In this document: in pieces, positions 8,714 through 17,716 of the stretch
Layout of the letters: every line of letters begins with the position of its first letter
Position numbering within the stretch: position 1 is the first letter of the stretch
From: Quinella sp. 1Q5
Lineage (GTDB): Bacteria > Bacillota > Negativicutes > Selenomonadales > Selenomonadaceae
NCBI GenBank assembly: GCA_014764605.1
Contig: JACXWG010000015.1
Span: 1-33,716, forward strand
Direction: 5' to 3'
DNA length: 33,716 nt
Notes under the pieces: generated by a model
Told to the model about the DNA's origin: nothing
The model's database searches: none
What the model saw: only the letters and a program-made list of their open reading frames with translations
Program-made: the position numbers and the translations under genes

Positions 8714-11268
8714 TGTCCTAATTCCTTCCTTGCTTGTTGTTGCAGTTCATACAGTTTACCCATTGCCTCAATCGGCGTCAAGCTGGGCACGTCGATAGCT
8801 AGCAAATCTTTAAAGCCCTGTGCAACGAACATATCAGGCGCGGAACCTTTCCTGTTGATGACGGGGCGGACGGGTTCGGACTTCTCCATTGACTTTAGAA
8901 TTTCTTCCGCACGTTTCATCACGGACTTTGGAAGCCCGGCTAGCTTTGCGACTTGAATGCCGTATGATTTATCTGCGCCGCCCTGCCGTATTCGACGTAA
9001 GAAGATAACTTCGTTGCCGCGTTCCTTGACCGCCACGCAGAAATTTTCTATCCGCGCTGAAGTCTCCGCTAAATCGGTTAGCTCGTGATAATGCGTGGCG
9101 AACAGAGTTTTAGCCCGAACTTTTTTATCAATGTACTCAATCACGGCGCGGGCAATGCTCATGCCGTCGAAAGTCGAAGTACCGCGCCCAACCTCGTCTA
9201 GGATAATCAAGCTCCGGTCTGTCGCGTACTTGAGGATTTGCGCTACCTCGTTCATCTCGACCATAAAGGTTGATTGCCCGCTTACAAGGTCATCACTCGC
9301 GCCTATCCTCGTGAAAATCCTGTCGACGGGGCAAAGGTTCGCGCTCGCCGCCGGAATGAAACTGCCCGCCTGCGTCATCAACGTCAAAAGCGCAACCTGC
9401 CGCATGTAAGTCGACTTGCCCGCCATGTTCGGTCCGGTGATTATCATCATCGCGCAACGGTTCGGGCTTAAGCTCGTGTCATTCGGTACAAACAGACTGC
9501 TGGTTAAAATCCTCTCAACCAAAGGATGCCGCCCGTCGCGAATGTCAATCGTTCCGTCAATATTCAGGTCGGGGCGCGTGTAGTTGTTCAGGTGCGCCGC
9601 CTCCGCCATAGAGGCGATAACGTCAATCAACGCAAGCCGCTTGGCGGTGTCCTGGATTTGCGGCAGACGAGCCTTAACGCGGTCTCGAACTTCGCAGAAG
9701 AGATTGTACTCAAGATTAACTATGCGCTCCTGCGAACCGAGTATTTGCGTCTCGTACTCTTTAAGCTCCTGCGTGATATAGCGTTCGGCATTGCTCAGAG
9801 TTTGCTTGCGAATGTAATTGGCGGGAACTTTGCTTGCTCCGCTGTGCCGCACCTCGATATAGTAGCCGAAGACGCGATTATAGCCGACCTTCAACGCCCG
9901 AATTCCCGTCTTAGTTCGCTCGCGTTCCTCAATGCCTTGCAGGACAGCCTTATTATCAACCGACAGGCGACGCAGATTATCAAGGTCTTCATTGTAGCCG
10001 CTGTTGATGATGCCGCCGTCCCGCACGGACAAGGACGCGTTCTCGCTGATTGCCTCGCCGATAAGTTTTGCCTCGTCGCTGAAGTCCCCTAAACCGTTTC
10101 GGCACGCGGCAAGAATATCGCTAGTCACGTCGCGGAGAATTTCTTTGACCTTCGGCAGGGCAAGCATAGAAATTTTTATCGCCGTCAAGTCGCGGGCATT
10201 AGCCGAGCCGACTTCAATCTTAGTCATCAGCCGTTCAAAGTCGTGAATATCCTTTAGAGCCTCGCGTAAATTTCGCCGCGTCGTGAAATTCTTAAAAAGT
10301 TCCTCCACGGCGTCGAGTCGTCGATTAATCGCGGTAATGTCCACGAGCGGGCTTTCAAGCCAACGACGTAGCAGACGATTGCCAAGGGCGGTTTTCGTAC
10401 AGTCCAGCACGTCGAAGAGCGTATCCTTCTTTGAGCCGTCGCGCAGGTTCCGGACGACCTCCAGATTTCTTAAAGCCGTCGCGTCAAGGACAAGATGATT
10501 GCTCATGTCAAGGCGGGTGAGCTTTGCGATATGCTTTAGGTCGGTGCGCACGGTCGAATGAATGTACTGCAGGAGATTTTCTACGGCACGGGCGGCAAGC
10601 TCGGCGGCTGGCAAGTCGTCCGCATTGAAGTGTTGCTCGGAAAAGTTCTCGGCGGAATTCTGCGCGGCGTCAGTCGTCGTGAACGTGCAACCGTCAAGCT
10701 TAAGGTCAGCGAAGTTCTTCAGCCGCTTTAGGAAGGTCAGCTCGCCCGCGATTAAAATTTCATGCGGGCTGAGGCGGTAGAGTTCGTCGAAGAGATTTTG
10801 TTCGCGATTAGCCCCGTCATAGAGTGCGTAGAAGATTTCGCCCGTGGAGATGTCCGCACCCGCCAAGGAAAGTTCTTCGCTGCCCTCGGCAATCAACGCA
10901 AGGTAATTGTTGCCCGCCGTCGTCAAAGCGTCTTCAGTCAGAATCGTGCCCGGCGTGACGATTTTGGTTAGTGCACGTTCGGTTAAGCCTTTAGCCTTGG
11001 GGTCGCCGATTTGGTCGACGATTGCCACGCGATAGCCTTTGGCAACGAGTTTCTGCAAGTAACCTTCGACGGCATGGGCGGGAACGCCGCACATAGGCAC
11101 GCCTTGCCGTTGAGTGAGCGTCAAGCCGATTTCCTTTGAAGCAGTCAAAGCGTCCTCGTTGAACATCTCGAAGAAGTCGCCTAGACGGAAGAACAAAAGC
11201 TCGTTGGGGTGCTGCGTCTTCTGTGCGTGATACTGTTCCATCATCGGCGTTAAAGTTTTGTCGTTCAA
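8710..11268 (-). CDS. mutS: DNA mismatch repair protein MutS
   Basis: 852 aa; TPMMEQYHAQKTQHPNELLFFRLGDFFEMF, Walker A TGPNMAGKSTYMRQ, DEVGRGTSTFDGMSIA, FATHYHELTDL. Confidence 0.98.
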   Translation of the reverse strand: MNDKTLTPMMEQYHAQKTQHPNELLFFRLGDFFEMFNEDALTASKEIGLTLTQRQGVPMCGVPAHAVEGYLQKLVAKGYRVAIVDQIGDPKAKGLTERALTKIVTPGTILTEDALTTAGNNYLALIAEGSEELSLAGADISTGEIFYALYDGANREQNLFDELYRLSPHEILIAGELTFLKRLKNFADLKLDGCTFTTTDAAQNSAENFSEQHFNADDLPAAELAARAVENLLQYIHSTVRTDLKHIAKLTRLDMSNHLVLDATALRNLEVVRNLRDGSKKDTLFDVLDCTKTALGNRLLRRWLESPLVDITAINRRLDAVEELFKNFTTRRNLREALKDIHDFERLMTKIEVGSANARDLTAIKISMLALPKVKEILRDVTSDILAACRNGLGDFSDEAKLIGEAISENASLSVRDGGIINSGYNEDLDNLRRLSVDNKAVLQGIEERERTKTGIRALKVGYNRVFGYYIEVRHSGASKVPANYIRKQTLSNAERYITQELKEYETQILGSQERIVNLEYNLFCEVRDRVKARLPQIQDTAKRLALIDVIASMAEAAHLNNYTRPDLNIDGTIDIRDGRHPLVERILTSSLFVPNDTSLSPNRCAMMIITGPNMAGKSTYMRQVALLTLMTQAGSFIPAASANLCPVDRIFTRIGASDDLVSGQSTFMVEMNEVAQILKYATDRSLIILDEVGRGTSTFDGMSIARAVIEYIDKKVRAKTLFATHYHELTDLAETSARIENFCVAVKERGNEVIFLRRIRQGGADKSYGIQVAKLAGLPKSVMKRAEEILKSMEKSEPVRPVINRKGSAPDMFVAQGFKDLLAIDVPSLTPIEAMGKLYELQQQARKELGQ

Positions 11269-11345
11269 GTCCTCACCTCTGAAAATTTTGTCCGTGCCAG
11301 TTTAACAACTTTCCGCCCTAATTGCAAAAAAAACTAGGTCAGCTA

Positions 11346-11375
11346 TTACATTGCCCGCCGCCGATTTGATAAAAT
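11346..11375 (+). promoter_or_regulatory. candidate promoter of the HlyD pseudogene
   Basis: TTACAT, 18-nt spacer, extended -10 TGA-TAAAAT; SD GGAGG upstream of ATG 11405. Confidence 0.4.
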
Positions 11376-11404
11376 GGGCAAAACTTTGGACGGAGGAATA
11401 ATCT

Positions 11405-12498
11405 ATGCAACCAAGACGCAAGGCAATACGAGCAGGGATTTTATTTATCGCGCTGATGATAGTTAGCGGCGTGGTGCTGATGTATCGCGGCAATGATGCG
11501 GTGGTGCTCGCCACGCAAAAGAAGGACGGAATTTTGACGGCGGAGCAAATTAAGTTATCATTCGACTCAGTGGGCGGGCGATTAATTAACGAGGCTGTTC
11601 GCGAAGGTCAGGAAGTCAAAGCGGGGCAAGTAGTCATGGAACTCGACGCGACGGACACGACCCTAGCGATAGAAAAGCTCACGGCGCAGATTGCACAGCT
11701 AGACGCGCAAATCAATTCGACATCGGGCAACATGCGTACAAGCTTATTCAAAGTCACTAACGACGAGCAACAATCCTTCCGGCAAATCGATAGCCAACGC
11801 GGAGCCGTCAATGCGGCACGAGCGACGCTATCCAATGCCGAACTCGATTACAAACGTAAGGCGGAACTCTTCAAGGAGGGCGCGATTGCAAAATCTCAAC
11901 TCGACGATGCAACTATGGCTCTCAACGTGGCACGCGCTAACGTCGACACTCAACAACAACTCCTAGACCGATTGTTAGCGGGCATAGCGGACACAGGCGC
12001 GACTGATTCATTGCGTTTGCCGACGATATAGCAGGAACGAGCTACGGCTGAGAACATTCAAAACGACATCGCCGCCCTAACTCAGCAAAAGAAAATGTTA
12101 GAGGTTCAGCTTAAGGAACTTGAGGTCGCTAAGTCCCGATTGACATTGCACGCGCCCGAAGACGGCAAGATATTATCAATCCTGCAGAAGCAAGGCGAAA
12201 TGATTTCTCCAAACGTGCCAGTAGTCTTGCTTGAGTCTAAGCGCGTTTACTGCGACATTTATCTTTCGGAAGAGCAAGCGGTCAATCTGCACGAAGGCGA
12301 CGCGATAATTTGCTGGACTGTCGCCGACGATAAAGAGGTTCGCGGGACGATTCGATTGTTGACGCAGGCTCCTGGCTTCGCAGACCTAAAGCAGTCGCGG
12401 AAGAAGGGCAAGCCGACTTATCGGCGTTCCAAGTGCGAATCTACATTGACGAGCCGGAAAAAGTTTTGGCGGGTCAAACGGTTACGGTTAAATTCTAG
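11405..12498 (+). pseudogene. HlyD/EmrA-type membrane fusion protein of an ABC exporter, disrupted by an amber stop and a frameshift
   Basis: ORFs 11405-12031 and 12095-12502 are in the same frame, separated only by TAG 12029-12031; near 12390 a frame change gives AVAEEGQADLSAFQVRIYIDEPEKVLAGQTVTVKF* ending at TAG 12496-12498. Confidence 0.88.
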
Positions 12499-12506
12499 GT
12501 GACGGC

Positions 12507-12998
12507 ATGGGCTTTATAAATTCATTCAAAGACGAGATTAAGTTTCTGTTCAGCGGCAAGGGTATGCCTTACGAGAAAGTTTGCTTGATGGTCGCGATGA
12601 TTATCAGCGTGTTCTTGAGACTGATACTCGCTGGGAACTTTGAAGAAGACATTGCCGCCTTTGAACAGGTCAGTTTGGGCGGCTACATCCCCTCCGAACT
12701 CAACGCTGCGGCTTATGAATTCCTAAACAAACTGCGGCAAGTGATTCCGAGTGAGATTGAAGTTAAAATCCGCGTGGAGGTCGGCGAGCCAGCAGAAGAG
12801 ATTTTCAACGCGTCGGCGGCTTATGATTTGGTCGTCATGGGCAATCGGGGCTTCGGTAGCTTTGACGTGGAGGGCCTAGGCTCCGTCGCTAAATATGTGC
12901 AAGAGAATTGCTCTAAGCCGATTATCTTTGCTAAGGGGATGCCTTTGGACTGGGACGAAGAAAATAATTTCGTCGGCGGCGCGAACACGTGGAAGTAA
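12507..12998 (+). pseudogene. chimeric ORF: ABC-2 permease-like N-terminus fused to C-terminal part of a UspA-type universal stress protein
   Basis: N-term MGFINSFKDEIKFLFSGKGMPYEKVCLMVAM is permease-like; C-term VEVGEPAEEIFNASAAYDLVVMGNRGFGSFDVEGLGSVAKYVQENCSKPIIFAKG is Usp-like; ATP-binding N-terminal Usp motif absent. Confidence 0.65.
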
Positions 12999-13084
12999 GG
13001 TAAGAAAATCGCTTACCGAACAAAAATTACTGATAAAAATTTTTGAAGCTAGCAATGCTCATGCCTTGCTTATAAGTGCGGTGA

Positions 13085-13435
13085 CTTGCTCCGAATATCA
13101 ACTATATCGTCAGCAATCCGCCTTTTGTTGGTCATAAATGGCGCACGCCCGCGCAGGTCGAAGATATAAAGCTTGCTTTTCTCAACTACGCCAAACAAGG
13201 CGAAAGCGTCCGCGTCATGTGGGAATATTTCTTTGGCAAAGGCATCGCGATTAACTTCGCTCACCGAACTTTCAAGTGGACGGGGGGAAATTACCGACAT
13301 CGCCGTCGTTCTGAACTTGTTCGCAAATTCCGATTGAAAAGTCCGCCTGCCTCCGTCAGAGGCGATGCCGACACTCCCGCGCTTTTCACTCAAATTCGAC
13401 AGCCTAAAACAAATTTTCTTGTCGCGTAGAATCAG
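13085..13435 (+). pseudogene. remnant of a class I SAM-dependent DNA methyltransferase, MmeI/type IIG-like
   Basis: One reading frame contains NYIVSNPPFVGHKWRTPAQVEDIKLAF (NPPF motif IV), WEYFFGKGIAINFAHRTFKW and ADTPALFTQIRQPKTNFLVA, with intervening sequence deleted or frameshifted. Confidence 0.7.
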
Positions 13436-13449
13436 CTCGCCAAAAAGCA

Positions 13450-14000
13450 TAATACTTGCCGTAAAAAGAGTCGGTCGCCGATAGAAGCAATTAAAATTAT
13501 CGGCGTGTTCTTCAAATCGTCAGCGGTGAGTGAATCAAGTTAGGCAAGCGAATTTTTACTCGGCAATTCAGCATAAAAATATTCAGTAGGCAGAAAAAAA
13601 TTTAGCCTATTGTTCAGATGGCTTGCGACGCAAGTCGTTAATAACAATGTCGACTTTTTCTCTTCGCAACGGGTTGTAAAGTTCTTCATGTGTTCTCTGT
13701 GTAAGCTCAATAGCAAGGTCAGGAAATTTTTCGCTGAATTCGGCAACTATCTTTATCAAACATAATCTATTAAGGTTACGAAGATATCCAATAGAAATTT
13801 TTTGTTCCGAGCTGTTAGCAAGATTTACCGTATCTCGTAGTAATAAGTCAAAGTTATTGATTATCAACAGACTTTTGCTATAAAAAATCTCCTGCTAGAG
13901 TGAGAAAACATTTTCTGTCTTCCCTTAGCAAGAGTGTTACGCCCAATTCTTTTTCCAACAGTTGCAACTGCTGAGAAATCGCCAACTGCGAAATGAAACA
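13450..14000 (-). pseudogene. LysR-family transcriptional regulator remnant with multiple frameshifts
   Basis: HTH part ISQLAISQQLQLLEKELGVTLLLREDRKCFLTLAG, then shifted frame EIFYSKSLLIINNFDLLLRDTVN...ISIGYL...KFPDLAIELTQRTHEELYNPLRREKVDIVINDLRR, then further frames EYFYAELPSKNSLA and DSLTADDLKNTPIILIASIGDR. Confidence 0.8.
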
Positions 14001-14065
14001 GTCGCCGCCGCGCCCGTTGAAGTCATAATCAACATCATCAACGCGATTAACAGTAATTTTTTCAT
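14000..14065 (-). pseudogene. orphan signal-peptide start fused to the LysR remnant
   Basis: Minus-strand ATG at 14065 with GAGGTG SD gives MKKLLLIALMMLIMTSTGAAAT..., then runs out of frame into LysR-derived sequence. Confidence 0.5.
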
Positions 14066-14075
14066 GAATCACACC

Positions 14076-16103
14076 TCATGGGCTGAATTGAACCTTAACA
14101 GTAGTGCCTTTATCGACGATTTCGCCCGCGCCGATACTTTGACTGACTGCAAAGCCAGAACCTTCCGCCGCGAAGGAAATTCCAGCCTCGTTAGCGATTC
14201 TAGCCGCCTCACGAATACTTTTTCCGTAAAAATTCGGTACGCGAGCGGCTTCTGGGGCGATTTCTTCTTTTGGCGTGTCAATTTGCGGTTCAGGCTCGCT
14301 AGGAGTCTCTCTGCGCGGAAGATTTTCGATTAAAGCATCGCCCTCGCCGACTTCGGCTCCCAATTCGTCAGAATCAATGCCTAAAGGCGCGTCGCTCGGT
14401 TCAATCCTCATGTAGCGGAAGATTTGCGAAAAAATTCGGCTTGCGACGGGCGCGGCAATCTGTCCGCCGTAAAAAACGCCGTAAGGCTCATCAATCACCA
14501 CGAGCAACGCAACTTGAGGACTTTCGACGGGTGCGAAGCCACAAAACGACGCAATATATTTGCCTTCGTCGTAGCCCCAGCCGTATTCGCTGACTTTTTG
14601 GGCGGTACCGGTCTTTCCAGCCACGCGATAGCCACGGACAGTCGCCTTACGTCCACCGCCCGCCGCAACGACCTGTTCAAGCAATCCGACCAAAGTTTTA
14701 TCCGTCGCAGAGTCAATCGTCCGCCGAACTTCTTCAACGTGCGTTTCAGAATAAGTCGAGCCGTTCGCGTTCTTAATCGACTTGACGATATGCGGTCTAA
14801 GCAAAATTCCGTCGTTGGCAATGGCGCAAAAGGCGGTTATGAGTTGTAGCGGCGTGACTGCGATACTTTGACCAATAGCCATCGTTGCAATATCCGAATC
14901 AACCATTTCTTCGGGCTGATACAAAATGCCAGCCTCCTCGCCGGGCAGTTCAATCCCCGTCGGCTCACCGAATCCAAAAAGTCTCGCGTAGTCAATCAAC
15001 TTATACGCGCCGAGGTCGTAGCCGAAAATCGCAAAGCCCGTATTCAACGACTGCTTAACCACGTCAGCAAAAGTCACCGTGCCGAAGCTCGCGCCGTTCC
15101 AGTTCTGAATCTTCTTGCCAGAAAAGGTCACGTAGCCTGGGTCGACGAAGACTTGATTGGGAGCAACGATACCTTCCTGCAAGAGAGCCGCCGCCACTAC
15201 CGCTTTGAACGTCGAGCCCGGCTCGTAGATGTAAGAGACGGATTTATTTTTCCAAATCTCTTGGTCGTAATCCCAGAAACGGTTCGGGTTGTAAGTCGGA
15301 CGATTTGCCATTGCTAAGACTTCGCCTGTCCGCGGATCCATTGCAATGCAAGTTATCGCCACGGGCTCGTTTTCCGCCATTGCCCTATCAAGTTCCTGTT
15401 CGACGATAAATTGAATCGCACTATCAATCGTCAGCTGAATCGTCTTGCACCGGTCACCTTGATAACCATGCGGCGTGAAGATTGATTCGAGTATCGGACG
15501 CTCCTGCGTGTCGGCGTAGATGAATGACTCCGTGACCTCGCCTTTAATGTACTTGTCCAACGCCTGCTCTATGCCGTCAAGCCCTTTGTCGTCCGTGCCA
15601 ACGAAGCCCAGAACGTTAGCCGCGAGCATGTCATTGGGATAATATCGCTTAGCCTCGTCGCGGAAGCCTAAGCAAACCGCGTAACCTTTCTCACGAATCA
15701 AAGCGCGGACTGCTTCATACTCCGATTGCTCAAGACGCCGCTTAACCCACGAGAACCCGCCGCCAACCGCTATATCCGCTAAGATGTCCTCTTCCGACTT
15801 GTCGATAAGCGGCGATAAGTCTTTGGCAAGTTGCGCGGCGTCCTCGACGTGATTGGGGTCGACGAACAATGATTTAGTCATCGTGCTCACGGCTAGTTCA
15901 CGTCCGTTGCGGTCGACGATTGCTCCTCGCGGCGACTGCACCGAGTAATCATGCCCGACTTGATAACGCATCCTCTCGGCTAGCTCACTGCCCTGAACCA
16001 GTTGCAACCACCCATAACGGAAAACGACGACGCCCATTAGCCCAAGCAAGACAAGGACCAGTCGCGTGATTCTCTTCTGGACGAATTCCCTATCCTTGTT
16101 CAT
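14076..16103 (-). CDS. class B penicillin-binding protein (PBP2/FtsI/SpoVD-type transpeptidase) with one C-terminal PASTA domain
   Basis: 675 aa; N-terminal TM, SPRGAIVDRNGRELAVS, GSTFKAVVAAALLQEG (SxxK), SLN, GKTGTAQK; C-term VPNFYGKSIREAARIANEAGI...KGTTVKVQFSP. Confidence 0.92.
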   Translation of the reverse strand: MNKDREFVQKRITRLVLVLLGLMGVVVFRYGWLQLVQGSELAERMRYQVGHDYSVQSPRGAIVDRNGRELAVSTMTKSLFVDPNHVEDAAQLAKDLSPLIDKSEEDILADIAVGGGFSWVKRRLEQSEYEAVRALIREKGYAVCLGFRDEAKRYYPNDMLAANVLGFVGTDDKGLDGIEQALDKYIKGEVTESFIYADTQERPILESIFTPHGYQGDRCKTIQLTIDSAIQFIVEQELDRAMAENEPVAITCIAMDPRTGEVLAMANRPTYNPNRFWDYDQEIWKNKSVSYIYEPGSTFKAVVAAALLQEGIVAPNQVFVDPGYVTFSGKKIQNWNGASFGTVTFADVVKQSLNTGFAIFGYDLGAYKLIDYARLFGFGEPTGIELPGEEAGILYQPEEMVDSDIATMAIGQSIAVTPLQLITAFCAIANDGILLRPHIVKSIKNANGSTYSETHVEEVRRTIDSATDKTLVGLLEQVVAAGGGRKATVRGYRVAGKTGTAQKVSEYGWGYDEGKYIASFCGFAPVESPQVALLVVIDEPYGVFYGGQIAAPVASRIFSQIFRYMRIEPSDAPLGIDSDELGAEVGEGDALIENLPRRETPSEPEPQIDTPKEEIAPEAARVPNFYGKSIREAARIANEAGISFAAEGSGFAVSQSIGAGEIVDKGTTVKVQFSP

Positions 16104-16501
16104 TTATTCAGCGTCCACATCGCAAGCAACACGGAGATTATCGCACAAAGTTTTGAGTTCCATACGTTATCTACCAAAGCTCTAAAGTCTTCCAATCCTG
16201 TTGATTCCGTTCCGCCGCTTAGAAATTTAAGCAGGTCTTCCAATCCGCTAAACATATCGACGCCCAATGACAGCAACCAGAACATCGCAATGATTATCCC
16301 AACGACTTTTACGCCGTCGCTGTTGGAAAAATTTTCTACCGCCGCGCATGTGACTTTGAACGAGACTACCGCCGTTAATGTCGTAATGAGCGTCGGCCAG
16401 TTGCCGGGGTCGGCGAAACCGACTTGCACGAAGATTAAACACAGGATTACCGACATGAAGTAAACGAGAACTCCTGCCGGTATGCCGACTGATTCCCGCA
16501 T
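16100..16501 (-). CDS. hypothetical multi-TM membrane protein
   Basis: Start probably ATG at 16501 (SD GGGAGA) rather than 16549; hydrophobic segments; 4-nt overlap with the PBP gene. Confidence 0.65.
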   Translation of the reverse strand: MRESVGIPAGVLVYFMSVILCLIFVQVGFADPGNWPTLITTLTAVVSFKVTCAAVENFSNSDGVKVVGIIIAMFWLLSLGVDMFSGLEDLLKFLSGGTESTGLEDFRALVDNVWNSKLCAIISVLLAMWTLNK

Positions 16502-16517
16502 GAATGATTCTCCCAAA

Positions 16518-17687
16518 TCAGGAACGATTTGCGTTCTTGAGTAGAGCATCTTTCAAGCGTCCTTCAATCGCGATTAGTTCTTTTTCCGCCGCCTGACGTT
16601 TTTGGCGTCCTTCGCTTTGGATACGCAATGTCTCTTCAAGCGTCGAGATTAAATCTTCGTTGGCTTTTTTTATCGTCTCAATGTCGACTATGCCGCGTTC
16701 GTTTGCTTTAGCCGTGTCGATTGAATTTTGCTTTAGCATTTCGGCTTTGCGGCGGATAAGGTCGTTGGTTGCGTCGCTGACTGCCCGTTGAAGTTCGATA
16801 ACTTCTTTTTGGCGTGTGAGTCCGAGCGCGATTACCATCTGATTTTTCCAAAGCGGTATCGTGTGATAAATCGCGGACTGCACGCGGTCGATTAAAACTT
16901 TGTCGTTGTTTTGAATTAGTCTAATCTGCGGCGCGGTCTGAATGGCCAGCGTCTTGCTCAGTTTGAGGTCGTGAACTTTTTTCTCGAAGCGGTCGACGCC
17001 CTGTTCAAAGTCATTGACGACTTGCACTGCCATAGGGTCACCACTAGCGGCGGCTTGCTCGCGGAGCTTTGGCAAAGTCACTGTGCGCATTTCGTCTAGT
17101 TTCTCTTCGCCAGCGCGGATATAAAGTTGCAAGTCCTTGAAGTAGTCGAGGTTCTTTTGATAAAGCGTGTCGAACATAACGACATCTTCCATCATCTTAG
17201 TTTTGGAATTCTCCAATCCCGCCTGAATCTTATCGACCTGCACGGAAAGTTTCTCGAAGCTATTCATTACATCACTTTCCATTATAGATTCTGTCTTTTT
17301 GATTAGTGAACCGATTATTGGCACGTTGCTGAAGAAGCTGTCGTTTTTCTTAGTCACGTCGAAGCCCTTAACCTTGCCGACGAGGTCATTGAGCAATACG
17401 CCAACTTCGCCCGCGTCCTTTGAACGAACTTTGTTTAAGATACTGTCCGAGAACTGCGCTATCTCCTTTTGGGCGGGTGCACCGAAACTAAGCGGCGTGC
17501 TCGAATCGGTTAAGTCTATGCCGTCCTTGATTGATTGGACTTTGGCAATCTCTTCGGGCGAAAGCGTCTCGATTTGCTGTGTGACCTTCGCGATTTCTTT
17601 TGACGGCTCCACGGGAGTGACTGCTTGCTCCTCCGTCGCGGAAGTCTTCTTCTTTGCCATAAGGTCGTTAAGGTTTATCTCTGCCAT
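16518..17687 (-). CDS. telA: TelA-family toxic anion resistance protein
   Basis: 389 aa; FDTLYQKNLDYFKDLQLYIRAGEEKLDEMR, QTAPQIRLIQNNDKVLIDRVQSAIYHTIPLWKNQMVIALGLTRQ typical of PF05816. Confidence 0.92.
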   Translation of the reverse strand: MAEINLNDLMAKKKTSATEEQAVTPVEPSKEIAKVTQQIETLSPEEIAKVQSIKDGIDLTDSSTPLSFGAPAQKEIAQFSDSILNKVRSKDAGEVGVLLNDLVGKVKGFDVTKKNDSFFSNVPIIGSLIKKTESIMESDVMNSFEKLSVQVDKIQAGLENSKTKMMEDVVMFDTLYQKNLDYFKDLQLYIRAGEEKLDEMRTVTLPKLREQAAASGDPMAVQVVNDFEQGVDRFEKKVHDLKLSKTLAIQTAPQIRLIQNNDKVLIDRVQSAIYHTIPLWKNQMVIALGLTRQKEVIELQRAVSDATNDLIRRKAEMLKQNSIDTAKANERGIVDIETIKKANEDLISTLEETLRIQSEGRQKRQAAEKELIAIEGRLKDALLKNANRS

Positions 17688-17716
17688 GATGATCTCTCCT
17701 CTTGTCTAAAAATTTT

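Noticed and set aside
9526-10092. 188-aa ORF on plus strand inside mutS
   Set aside because: Antisense shadow ORF of a clear mutS coding region.
12029-12031. Amber codon as possible recoding (pyrrolysine or suppressor)
   Set aside because: A second, independent frameshift further downstream in the same gene and decay of neighbouring genes favour pseudogenization.
12095-12502. Independent 135-aa ORF
   Set aside because: In frame with the 11405 ORF across a TAG and ends in a frameshifted tail; treated as part of the HlyD pseudogene.
13070-13450. 126-aa minus-strand ORF
   Set aside because: Opposite strand of the methyltransferase relic, which has recognisable motifs; the minus translation shows none.
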